Shown piece by piece: positions 8,973-16,920 of a stretch of 64,000 nucleotides of DNA. Where the stretch lies: assembly GCF_010728155.1 (NCBI RefSeq), contig NZ_AP022605.1:1798001-1862000 (forward strand). Direction: 5' to 3'. The first letter of the stretch is position 1, and every line of letters begins with the position of its first letter. Both the position numbers and the translations under genes were made by a program. The notes under the pieces were generated by a model. That model ran no database searches, was not told where the DNA came from, and saw only the letters and a program-made list of their open reading frames with translations. Source of the stretch: Mycolicibacterium doricum (GTDB lineage Bacteria; Actinomycetota; Actinomycetes; Mycobacteriales; Mycobacteriaceae).

Positions 8973-9952
8973 ATGACGCAGAGCGCGCCGGTAAAGATCG
9001 TCAGCGACAAGCTGGTGCTGGGTCCAGTGACGGTGAGTTTTCAGAGGACGCTGCGTATCCCCGAGACGGGGTTGCATCCGCTGCCGCCGGGTCTGGGCCG
9101 GTTTCCGTTGCGGCGGGTCGCGGACTACCCAATACCGCACCAGCCGAATGGCTAGTTCGTGGCGGGTTGATGCTGCCGGTCTACCAGCGCGAGGCGATGT
9201 GGCTGTCGTTCAGCGCTTCCGAGCCCGCAGCGCTGCAGATTGGCGTGGGCAAGGTGTGCGCGGTTAGCGGCTTGCCGTGGATCGATCACCTCGTCGGTGA
9301 CCCGCAGAACTACGTGGCGTTGCCCCAGCAGCCCTGGCTGGACGGCATCAACTCGGGGGATGGGTTCATCCGCCAGTTCGTTGCCGTGCCGCTCGGTTCG
9401 GGCGCCACAGTCGAAGGACAGGTGACGGGGGAGGAGACCCACGGTGGCGTGCAACTCCGTGCTGTCGCTCTGACCGAGCAGGCGCTGGCGGCGTGGTACG
9501 CCACACAGGCGCTGCAAGTGATGTGCTGCGAGGACCTTGCGGATGGCGGACCGCTGCCGGCGCCCTCGGGGAGCAGTATGGGATTGGGGGCTGGCGGCCG
9601 GATGCGTCAAGAGGTGTACGCCGACGATCGCCCGCTGGCCGACTACGACGAGGATGGCGCCCGGCGGGTCTTCGTCCACCTGTGCTCGGCCGCGCAGTGG
9701 ACCGCGATCACCGGAGAGGTGCCGCCGTCGACCTCGGTCGACCGGGACGCCTACGTAGAAGCCGGGTTGCCTTGGTTCGACTACTACGACGCCGACGCGC
9801 AGGACCTCGCACCGTCCAAGATCTTGTCGAACGTCAAGAGCGTCGGCAAAAAGCTCGGCACCAAGGAGGATCCGTTTGTTCCCATCGATCCGAAGACAGT
9901 GGTCACCATCGGTGGGGTGAGCCCCGACGTAGTCGCTGACGGGGAGTGGTAG
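8973..9952 (+). pseudogene. Hypothetical actinobacterial protein interrupted by a frameshift
   Basis: The product starts at ATG 8973 (MTQSAPVKIVSDK) after GGAGG and runs as ...FPLRRVADYP, where the frame meets a stop at 9153. From about 9130 the next frame continues without loss as NTAPAEWLVRGGLMLPVYQRE up to TAG 9952. One missing base near 9127-9131 explains the shift. The joined protein would be about 326 residues, soluble, with a repeated W-S-D-L/Q-P-W composition but no recognised catalytic motif. It is either a young pseudogene or a sequencing error; the rest of the frame is undamaged. Confidence 0.7.
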
Positions 9953-10260
9953 CTCGTTCGGTCTGGTCAGCCGAAACTCGATCCTCCGGCAGTACCAGGG
10001 CGTTCGAATTCCCGGTGCTTAAGGGTTCCGCGAACTGGGCCGGGACCTGATCAAAGTCGAGCTTGTAGGCCCCAGAGCGGACGGCAAGAGTATTTGCGCC
10101 TACGCCACGATGGACTGCATGCGCTCCTGCGCCAAAGGGCACCTAGACTGCGGAACTGCTCAATTGGGATGGCAGGCACTGCGTGCCGTGAAATCCCATC
10201 GACTGCCTGCTCCGGATCAGATGGCATGTATCCGGCAGCATGACCTCGCGCCGCGCCCTT
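9953..10260. other. Intergenic stretch, nothing recognised
   Basis: About 300 bases between a plus-strand and a minus-strand gene. No convincing coding sequence, structured RNA or repeat was seen. Short open frames on both strands have out-of-frame composition. It contains the converging 3' ends, so a terminator could be present, but no clear GC stem with T-run was found. Confidence 0.5.
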
Positions 10261-10479
10261 TTACTTGTTGCCGGACCCTAGCCCGCCTTGCACGACCCGA
10301 ATCGGATTGCGCTTCGCGTCATACTCCTTTTCAGTGCGTCGATCCGCCTTTCTCTTTTCGCGAAGGTTTTTGCGAGCTTCCGGACTGCGGAGCAATCGCT
10401 GGCAGCGCCGGCATGTTTCGACCTTGTGCGCCGGGTTCTTGAGATTGCAGAGGCGTGGCGTGCTTTCCGAGTAACTCAC
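10261..10479 (-). CDS. Small basic Cys-containing hypothetical protein
   Basis: 72 residues, strongly basic, with Cys spacing CN-x11-C-x2-C (ETCRRCQRLL) that could form a small zinc knuckle, followed by a Lys/Arg/Glu-rich helix. Such short zinc-ribbon-like proteins are common on actinobacterial phages and plasmids, often near integrases or regulators. It lies downstream of another minus-strand gene ending at 10569 with a similar C-terminal CxxC motif. No function is assigned. Confidence 0.5.
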   Translation of the reverse strand: MSYSESTPRLCNLKNPAHKVETCRRCQRLLRSPEARKNLREKRKADRRTEKEYDAKRNPIRVVQGGLGSGNK

Positions 10480-10568
10480 TTATCGAGTGGCTCCGACGTC
10501 TGATGCCGGATAGCCCGCGCCCCGTTGGAGACACGGGAGGTGAGCTGGGGTAACACCGAGTCTGGTGC

Positions 10569-11045
10569 TTATGGGCACTCTCCTGCATGCACCAAAAAGC
10601 AGTAAGGACAAACCTTTTCCGGCTTCTCTGGCTTCGAGGGATCGTTCGCGCCGAGATGGACATGACCGAGAGGCGTCAGCAGAATCTTGGGGTCTAGCTC
10701 CCGCAGCTTCGCCAGCTTGGTTTTGATGTGTTGTGTCAGTTCAGGTGAACGCCGGTAGTTCAGCAGCTCGCGATAAAGTCCAGCTTGCCCCTCGGCATCA
10801 GACGGAGCCGGCACAAGTTTGTCGTCCATGGACAAGCGAACCAACCTGCGAACATTGGCAATGCTGTCGGCACTGATCGGTTCCCCTGCTTCGGCGGCCT
10901 CTTTCGCCATTTCGGCGTCGGTAAGCCCGCGCAGCATGCCGAGCAGCACCTTGGCATAGCGGGTGCGGGGGTGGTCGATCAGGATCTGTTGGATCTCTGC
11001 GCGAATTGAATCATGAGGGCATTCGCCAGTGGGGACCATGAGCAA
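10569..11045 (-). CDS. Hypothetical helical protein with C-terminal zinc-finger-like motif
   Basis: 158 residues. It is mostly helical, with an HTH-like region (LRGLTDAEMAKEAAEAG, then SADSIANVRRLVRLS) around residues 38-73 and a C-terminal CPYC-x5-GEC motif that could bind zinc. It is probably a DNA- or RNA-binding accessory protein of the mobile region. The start ATG is at 11045; an internal ATG two codons later is also possible. No family name can be given. Confidence 0.6.
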   Translation of the reverse strand: MLMVPTGECPHDSIRAEIQQILIDHPRTRYAKVLLGMLRGLTDAEMAKEAAEAGEPISADSIANVRRLVRLSMDDKLVPAPSDAEGQAGLYRELLNYRRSPELTQHIKTKLAKLRELDPKILLTPLGHVHLGANDPSKPEKPEKVCPYCFLVHAGECP

Positions 11046-11151
11046 CTGTTACATACCTCCGACATGCTTGAAGTGGGATGGAACGTTCGATGGTGCATGC
11101 ATTGCCGGATCGGGGTGGCACTTCGAAGAGGTCGATGATCTTTGTCTTCGA

Positions 11152-12006
11152 TCAGCCGAAAGTTCGCACGCTGCGTGGCCGACACTCGATCGAGACTTCG
11201 TGGTCACCACGCAGGACCACGACCGTGACTTTTCTGTTGGCGACGTCTCGCCGCAATGCGCGCAGTAAATCGTTCTGGGAGTGGATGTCGCGATCGCCGA
11301 CAGCGACTATGGCATCACCGGGTTCGAAGGTGCCTGCTGAATTATCGCGAACAGCGGTCACCACGAGAGCATGGCCACCGGGTGCGCGGTCGACGACCCG
11401 ACGTGCGACGCTCACTCCGAGCGACGCGCGTTCGACCGCTCCGTAGGTGATGAGTTCGTGGACGACCTCGGCGACGGTGTCGGCGGGAACGGCGAAGCCG
11501 ATGCCGTCAGCCTCGGGGACTATTGCCGTGTTCACGCCGATAACTTGACCGTCAACGTTCACCAACGGTCCGCCGGAGTTCCCCGGGTTGATCGCCGCAT
11601 CCGTCTGGATGACGTCAAAGATCGCTTGCTTGTCGCCGGTGGGAAGGCTCCGCTTCAGGCCGCTCACAATGCCAATGCTGATGCTCTCTGGGAACTCGCC
11701 GAGTGGGCTGCCGAATGCGAAGCAGAGTTCGCCAAGTCGAGCTCCCTCAGGCGAAATCGTCAGTGGCTGAGCAGATTGCGGGTCTACGCGAAGGACCGCC
11801 AGATCGGTCAGTGGGTCGCGCCCGACGACCCGCGCCTCGGTCTGCTGCGCGCCGGGAAGCTGAACGTACATGGGGTCGACCAGGTCTTGCACTACGTGAT
11901 TGTTCGTGACGAGGTGTTCGACGTCGTAGAGGAAGGCCGACCCGCCGCCTTCCTCGAAATCGTGAGTCTGACCCTTGGACCTCGCGCTGATGGGTGACGA
12001 GTTCAT
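11152..12006 (-). CDS. HtrA/DegP-like trypsin-fold serine protease with PDZ domain
   Basis: From ATG 12006 the product has 284 residues. The catalytic triad is His near 37 (LVTNNHVVQD), Asp near 67 (PLTDLAVLRVD) and Ser near 144 (INPGNSGGPL). A PDZ domain follows (about 205-275, GHALVVTAVRDNSAG, FEPGDAIVAVGDRDI). It lacks the N-terminal anchor usual in mycobacterial HtrA proteins and would be cytosolic as read. The open frame extends upstream to 12264, but that part is antisense to a plus-strand gene and has poor composition. The protease may therefore be N-terminally truncated by a junction near 12000. Confidence 0.8.
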   Translation of the reverse strand: MNSSPISARSKGQTHDFEEGGGSAFLYDVEHLVTNNHVVQDLVDPMYVQLPGAQQTEARVVGRDPLTDLAVLRVDPQSAQPLTISPEGARLGELCFAFGSPLGEFPESISIGIVSGLKRSLPTGDKQAIFDVIQTDAAINPGNSGGPLVNVDGQVIGVNTAIVPEADGIGFAVPADTVAEVVHELITYGAVERASLGVSVARRVVDRAPGGHALVVTAVRDNSAGTFEPGDAIVAVGDRDIHSQNDLLRALRRDVANRKVTVVVLRGDHEVSIECRPRSVRTFG

Positions 12007-12331
12007 CACCCAACAGCTGATCGTCCCATTCGAGAAAGAGGCTATTGCCCGTGCGGTGGCCGACAGCGTCGGACTGCCGCTCGACGAGTATCCGGAGTTC
12101 AAGGATTTCTTTCTGGCCAAACCCCCGCCTGACCAGATGCGAGACCCCACGGCGTTCGACGAAGACTTCGACGACGACGGGGCCGCAGTGCGCCATGACC
12201 GTGGTGAGCTGGAGGGGCGTGCCTTCATGGTCGATGAGTTCCGCCGGCTCGGCGCCATCCGCATCGCCCGCGAGTCCGATGAGCGCCTTCACAGGGCGTA
12301 CGACACCACCCCCGATCAGGACGCAGCGTGA
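11990..12331 (+). CDS. Small acidic protein upstream of VirB6/TrbL-like gene
   Basis: 113 residues from ATG 11990 (MGDEFITQQLIVPFEKEAIA); a TTG at 11975 is an alternative. The product is acidic, soluble and helical with no known domain. Its TGA overlaps the ATG of the large membrane protein by 4 bases, so the two are translationally coupled. Probably part of a conjugation or secretion gene cluster carried by a mycobacterial plasmid; the 5' part of the cluster seems missing. Its start overlaps the divergent HtrA-like gene by 17 bases. Confidence 0.6.
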   Translation: MGDEFITQQLIVPFEKEAIARAVADSVGLPLDEYPEFKDFFLAKPPPDQMRDPTAFDEDFDDDGAAVRHDRGELEGRAFMVDEFRRLGAIRIARESDERLHRAYDTTPDQDAA

Positions 12332-14385
12332 TGAGCACCGCCACGCTCGCCATGCGCCCCGCCCCTACCCACGCATTCGCCGAGCGGGTGGGATACGAGC
12401 TTGCCGTCCACCCTCGGCTGCGGCAGGTGTTGACCTTCTGGCTGACCACCCACCTGCTCGCGCTGTGGGCGTTGATTGCGGCGCCACGTGCCACCGCGGC
12501 CACCATGTCGGCGGCGCTGAACTGGACGGGCATCACCGACAGCTACGGAGTGCCCGTGGGCGCCTACTACCTGTCCACCGTCGAAACCATGGAAGCCTTG
12601 ACCAAGGGCGGCCCGGACGTCAGCGTCATCGACCCCGGTTCGTGGGTGCGCTGGGGAGCGCACGCCATCACCTCAGGGCTGACGCATGAAACCGTCGCCA
12701 GCTGGATGCAGGCCCAGGCCTCGGTGTACATCTTCATGATCGCCGCGGTGCTGTGGCTGTTGAAGTTCGCGATGTCGAGCACCTGGTTGTACTGGCTGGC
12801 GATCTGGTTCGCACCGATCCTCGAAGCTCTGCGGCAGTTGCTCGTCGATCTCCGGTTCTTCGAAATCTGTTTAGCGCTGGGCATCGCCGTCGGTGCCTTC
12901 CACATCCTGTGGCACGGACGGCGAGGCCACGGCGCAGCAATCATACTGAGTGCCTTCGCAATTGGCATGTTGGGTCTGTGGCTGACCAGAGATCCACTCG
13001 GCGAGTTGACCGGCGACGATGGCCTGCTCAACCAGGCTAGGACGCTCGGATTCGGTGTCGCCCAAGCAGCTGCAAACAACGGCCCGATCGCCAGCGGGGG
13101 CGCCACCGCCCAGCTCGGCCACCTGACCAATGTCCTGGCCGATGCACTGCTTCGTGCGCCCCTGCAAATCTGGAACTTCGGCATGACGGTCGACTCCATC
13201 GGCAGCTGCGGCCAGGACTGGTCGGCAGCGATCATGAGCGGTGTCCGCGACGCACCCGCTCACGCCATGGAGGGCTGCGGAGCACCCCAGGCGCTGCAGT
13301 ATGCACAGAGCATAGATGGCAGTATTTTCGCCCTCGGCGCCGGATTCGGTGTGCTGGGACTGTTTTTCGCCATCTTCGTCCTGTACGTCACCTACAGCTA
13401 CATCATGGTGTGCGGTGCGGCGCTGATGAACGCGATCATGGCGATCTTCGCGGCCGGCCCGGCAATGATCCACGGCGCACCCCGCCGACGCGCCCGCCGC
13501 CGGCTCGAACAGTTCTTCCGCCACGCCTTCTTGGTGTTCGTCTACGTGCTCTACACCTGCGTGGCCGCCCTGCTCATCCTCAAGACCGTCACGCCAGGAG
13601 GACTCGCATCCCAGGTCGGAATGACCAGCCCAGTCGCCATGCTCGTTCTGGTCGCGCTGTGGTCGGCGGTGGCCACCGGAGTGTTTTGGTGGCTGAAAAG
13701 GGAACTGCTGCACGACACCACCCGGCAAGACCTCGTTCACACCGTCCAGCAGGCGGTGCACTTCGGCAGTTCCGGCTACAAGCGCGGCCAGGACGCCGTC
13801 ACCCAGGGTCGCGACCTCGGAGGTCGGGCGCGGGAACGGTTCTCCGGTTCCTCCGTCACCGACGACGAAGCGGGTCAGAGATCGACCCACGCGCCGGTGT
13901 CGGGCCGACCTGCCGCCGGTCGACCAGCTCGACGACCCACCAGTCAGAACATGCGCCCGCCTAACGCTCCAACGCAGGCGACTCGCCCACCGGGTCTAGG
14001 GGCGACCACCGCAACCCGAGGCGCAGCATCAGCCGGAGGGGCTGCGGGCAGCTCAGCCGGTGTTGCCGGGGCGGCAGAGGCCGGAGCGACCGTGCTAGCT
14101 CCCGAAGTGGCCATCCCGGCGGCTGTCGCGATGGGCGCAGCCTCCAAGGTGCGCGGGCGAAGCGCGAAATCCGGGAAAGACCAGCGGTTCCCGAACTTCG
14201 GTTCCCCCGACGGCCAGCGCCCCAACGGCACTACCCAGCAGCAGGTGCCGGCCGGGCGGCGGTCGGGCACCACCCAGCTTCCGGCAGCGCCCGTCTCGTC
14301 TAATCCCCGTCCGCAGCGCCAACCCGCCAGCCGTCCCAGCCCCGATGATGCTCCCCCGCCCGTGTCAGGAAGGAACCGCTCATGA
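12328..14385 (+). CDS. VirB6/TrbL-like polytopic membrane protein (conjugative plasmid T4SS component)
   Basis: 685 residues. An N-terminal hydrophobic segment (residues 24-50) is followed by two periplasmic-type stretches and about seven further membrane segments up to residue 455, including VLGLFFAIFVLYVTYSYIMV. A 230-residue low-complexity Pro/Ala/Arg-rich cytoplasmic tail ends the protein. This architecture fits VirB6/TrbL inner-membrane channel proteins of the type IV-like machinery on pRAW-type mycobacterial conjugative plasmids, which also carry a plasmid ESX locus such as the one next door. No ATPase or relaxase gene remains in the window. Confidence 0.65.
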   Translation: MMSTATLAMRPAPTHAFAERVGYELAVHPRLRQVLTFWLTTHLLALWALIAAPRATAATMSAALNWTGITDSYGVPVGAYYLSTVETMEALTKGGPDVSVIDPGSWVRWGAHAITSGLTHETVASWMQAQASVYIFMIAAVLWLLKFAMSSTWLYWLAIWFAPILEALRQLLVDLRFFEICLALGIAVGAFHILWHGRRGHGAAIILSAFAIGMLGLWLTRDPLGELTGDDGLLNQARTLGFGVAQAAANNGPIASGGATAQLGHLTNVLADALLRAPLQIWNFGMTVDSIGSCGQDWSAAIMSGVRDAPAHAMEGCGAPQALQYAQSIDGSIFALGAGFGVLGLFFAIFVLYVTYSYIMVCGAALMNAIMAIFAAGPAMIHGAPRRRARRRLEQFFRHAFLVFVYVLYTCVAALLILKTVTPGGLASQVGMTSPVAMLVLVALWSAVATGVFWWLKRELLHDTTRQDLVHTVQQAVHFGSSGYKRGQDAVTQGRDLGGRARERFSGSSVTDDEAGQRSTHAPVSGRPAAGRPARRPTSQNMRPPNAPTQATRPPGLGATTATRGAASAGGAAGSSAGVAGAAEAGATVLAPEVAIPAAVAMGAASKVRGRSAKSGKDQRFPNFGSPDGQRPNGTTQQQVPAGRRSGTTQLPAAPVSSNPRPQRQPASRPSPDDAPPPVSGRNRS

Positions 14386-14627
14386 CCGGCACTGTCGTCC
14401 ATGCCGCCGCGATGTCGACAAGCCAAGCCCTGGCCATGGCTCGCGCAGACATCCACAGCGCCGTCAACTCCGACACCAGCCACCGCCGCACCCAATACGC
14501 GCTCTCAGCGCGAGACAGCGCCGCCACCGTCCTGCTGGAGCCGGGCAGCACCGCTATCGAGCGCAGCTACGCCGAGTACTACTTCGTCGAAGCGGACACC
14601 ATCCTTGCCAGCAATGACCGGTGTTGA
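14382..14627 (+). CDS. Small hypothetical protein coupled to VirB6-like gene
   Basis: 81 residues. ATG 14382 overlaps the stop of the preceding membrane-protein gene by 4 bases. The translation (SQALAMARADIHSAVNSDTS; SARDSAATVLLEPGSTA) looks genuine and soluble but matches nothing recognised. Likely the last gene of the plasmid transfer cluster; the next gene is on the other strand. Confidence 0.6.
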   Translation: MTGTVVHAAAMSTSQALAMARADIHSAVNSDTSHRRTQYALSARDSAATVLLEPGSTAIERSYAEYYFVEADTILASNDRC

Positions 14628-14720
14628 CGCTTTCTGAGAGCCGCCCCCCGGGTCGCGGAAAGGAACCCACGGCGGGGATGGCTGGAGGGTGGTCAAGGTG
14701 GACGTCGTCGAACCCGACGC

Positions 14721-15779
14721 TTAGTCAGAACGTGTCCCGGGCTGCAAGGGGGTCATCCTCGATGAGATTGGAACCGGCCAAAGCGAGTCACCGCGCGCTT
14801 TGCGTCGCCACGGGCGAGCGAAGTTCTGTTCGTCGCCGTTGATCTCGGCCAACGCTATCGCTGGCTGATCTCCGGTGCAGCGAGCTAGCCAGTAACCGTC
14901 GCGGCCGGCGACGCCAGCAGCGTCCCTCTCCTCGGTCGAGCATGTGGTGGCGTAGCTGACCCAGAAGCTGCTGGTGCTGGCGTGGCCTTGGACCTGCACG
15001 GAAAATGATGCATTTGGGCCATGACTGGAAAACAGTACGCAATCCACGTCGGTCTTCTCGTAGGCCATGAAGACTTCCGGATAGACCGACTCCATGCCCA
15101 GTGCGCACCCGAATCGAACGCCATTGATATCGAAGGTCACCGGACCGGAGCCAGGGGTGTACATATAGCTGGCCTTTGTGAACGACAGCATCCGCTCGTC
15201 GTACCGGGTGACGATCTGCCCATGGCGATCGATCACGTAGAGGCTGTTGTGCGGCCTGCGAGGTGCCGAGAGTTGGTGGACTGCACCAACGACCGTCCAC
15301 AACCCCAAGTTGGCGGCATGTTTTACGATCAGCTCAAGCTCACGTCGTTGAGCAACCCAGTCGAAACGCGACCAATCAGCATCGGTGAGCCGGTCCGGGT
15401 CGCTGGACATGATTCGCTTACCCGGAGCGCAAAGGGTGCCTTCGCCGAAATGAATCAACACCGCTCCCTGCTCATGGGCCTCATCCATCAGGGACCTGAT
15501 AACTCGACCGGATTCGCGTAACGCGGTTCGATCACGGGGGTCGGACGTAGAATTGGCTTGCGCCACCGCGATTCGAATCGGCTGGGGCGTGGGAATCCGT
15601 TCCGCGGCCAGCGCGTCAAGAAAGTTCGGATCGATGCGCCCGAGGTGGTCGGGGCCGGGTCCTGACGTCGGCGCCGATGCGGACTCGTTGCGCATGTGTT
15701 GCAGTGCAGCGGTGTAGGATTCGCCGGTTTTGCTGGCGCGTGCGCGAACCCGCTTCTTGAAACCCTTGTTGAGAGTCAT
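14721..15779 (-). CDS. Nitrilase-superfamily protein without the usual catalytic cysteine
   Basis: 352 residues. After a basic N-terminus (KRVRARASKTGESYTAALQH) comes a carbon-nitrogen hydrolase fold: a Glu in HFGEGTLCAP, a basic segment YDERMLS, and the nucleophile elbow FGCALGMESVYPE. In ordinary members the elbow reads GxxxCxxxxxPE; here the aligned position is Gly, with a Cys three residues earlier. Other members of this branch may share that pattern, so it could be a binding protein or use another nucleophile. It sits downstream of the type VII secretion operon on the same strand. Confidence 0.75.
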   Translation of the reverse strand: MTLNKGFKKRVRARASKTGESYTAALQHMRNESASAPTSGPGPDHLGRIDPNFLDALAAERIPTPQPIRIAVAQANSTSDPRDRTALRESGRVIRSLMDEAHEQGAVLIHFGEGTLCAPGKRIMSSDPDRLTDADWSRFDWVAQRRELELIVKHAANLGLWTVVGAVHQLSAPRRPHNSLYVIDRHGQIVTRYDERMLSFTKASYMYTPGSGPVTFDINGVRFGCALGMESVYPEVFMAYEKTDVDCVLFSSHGPNASFSVQVQGHASTSSFWVSYATTCSTEERDAAGVAGRDGYWLARCTGDQPAIALAEINGDEQNFARPWRRKARGDSLWPVPISSRMTPLQPGTRSD

Positions 15780-16023
15780 TAGTCAGTCCTCGTCAATTGC
15801 CCCGGCGCATCGAGCCCCCAGCGACCATCGATGCCCGGGAAGGACGGGACTTTTACCAACGATCCGAGACAGTTGCCCCCTTGCCTCTCGTCGTGACCGC
15901 GCATGGGAACGGCCATCAGAGGTTCAGCGTGGACCACGCTGACTCGAAGATAACCCACCACATGCCCTACGGCCAGCAGACCACACGCCCGCCACCACAC
16001 TCTGCTGTGACACTGCAAGTGGG

Positions 16024-16455
16024 TCAAACCCGACGGCGTCGCTGCTCATCGCGTTCCACCCGCACGTGCATCACCCAGTTCACCCACCACACGGGGCCGG
16101 GCTCCCGACGCAACGCCTTCATCTGCGGGTGCGTCAGGCCATCGGGTTGGCCGCCCAGCTGACCTGTAATCAACACCTGGCCACGCAGCAGCGGCACTGT
16201 TCGGGGCGAGAACTCCGACACCGCCAGCAGGTTGAGCGTGGCCATCCGATTCACCGCCAGGCAGTCGGCCGCCGTGTCGAACCAGAAGACCAGCCCGTCA
16301 GCGGTGGTGACCGACTCGGCCGCACGTCCCACGTGCGCCTCGACGACACCTCGGGTCACGCGCACGAGGCGCATCGTCTCGTCGGCCGACATGAGAAGGC
16401 CCACCGGCACCTGAGCCTCCAGGAGGGCGATGTCCTCGGGACTGAGGTCGCTCAC
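16024..16455 (-). CDS. Hypothetical protein of the ESX plasmid locus (143 aa)
   Basis: Starting at GTG 16455 the product begins VSDLSPEDIALLEAQVPVGL and contains FWFDTAADCLAVNRMATLNLL and PVWWVNWVMHVRVERDEQ. It is soluble and of mixed alpha/beta type. The open frame runs upstream to 16635, but that segment is out-of-frame translation of the neighbouring gene, whose stop lies 13 bases before GTG 16455. Function unknown; position suggests a plasmid ESX accessory gene co-transcribed with eccA. Confidence 0.6.
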   Translation of the reverse strand: MSDLSPEDIALLEAQVPVGLLMSADETMRLVRVTRGVVEAHVGRAAESVTTADGLVFWFDTAADCLAVNRMATLNLLAVSEFSPRTVPLLRGQVLITGQLGGQPDGLTHPQMKALRREPGPVWWVNWVMHVRVERDEQRRRRV

Positions 16456-16468
16456 AACGTCACTTCCC

Positions 16469-16777
16469 TCACCGTGTCGACCGCCGCACGGTGTAGGCGG
16501 TCCAGTCGGTGAACTCGCGCATGATGACCGCGTCGCGGCCGGTGCGGGTGCAGAGCACCTGCAACACGTCGTTGACAACGACTGCCGCCACATCAGCATC
16601 GGCCGGCAGGTAGCGAGTAGCGGAGACGATGACAACGCTGTGGTCGTGCAGCTCGACCTCGACGCTGCCCGCGCCGGCGATCTGGCACTCGCGGTAGTAA
16701 TCCGCGCTCATGGGCATCAGGCGGCTCGGCGCGATGTCGAAGACGAAGATGCTCGGGTCGGTAGTGATCGTATCCAT
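16469..16777 (-). CDS. Hypothetical protein of the ESX plasmid locus (102 aa)
   Basis: ATG 16777 gives MDTITTDPSIFVFDIAPSRL. The frame is open six codons further upstream to 16795, but CTCC-like bases in the 16785-16790 area (minus-strand GGA rich) favour 16777. The product is a small alpha/beta protein (VEVELHDHSVVIVSATRYLP) without known motif. It precedes the 143-residue gene by 13 bases and follows eccA by about 140 bases. Confidence 0.6.
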   Translation of the reverse strand: MDTITTDPSIFVFDIAPSRLMPMSADYYRECQIAGAGSVEVELHDHSVVIVSATRYLPADADVAAVVVNDVLQVLCTRTGRDAVIMREFTDWTAYTVRRSTR

Positions 16778-16920
16778 GGCTGGGGTCCTTCTCATCCGGT
16801 CCGCGCGGGTGTCGTGCGGATGAGCTTCACCGTAGGAAACGACCGTGCAGCGAATCGGCCGGACCGCTTTTGACCTGCGATGATTCCCTGACAGGAGCCT
16901 GCGCGTGTGGCCGCGCCCGA

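Noticed and set aside
12871..13890. 339-codon minus-strand frame opposite the VirB6-like gene
   Set aside because: The plus strand has convincing membrane helices; the antisense product is a shadow.
15779..16027. 82-codon minus-strand frame between the nitrilase-like and ESX hypothetical genes
   Set aside because: Composition is not convincing, no ribosome binding site, no recognisable fold.
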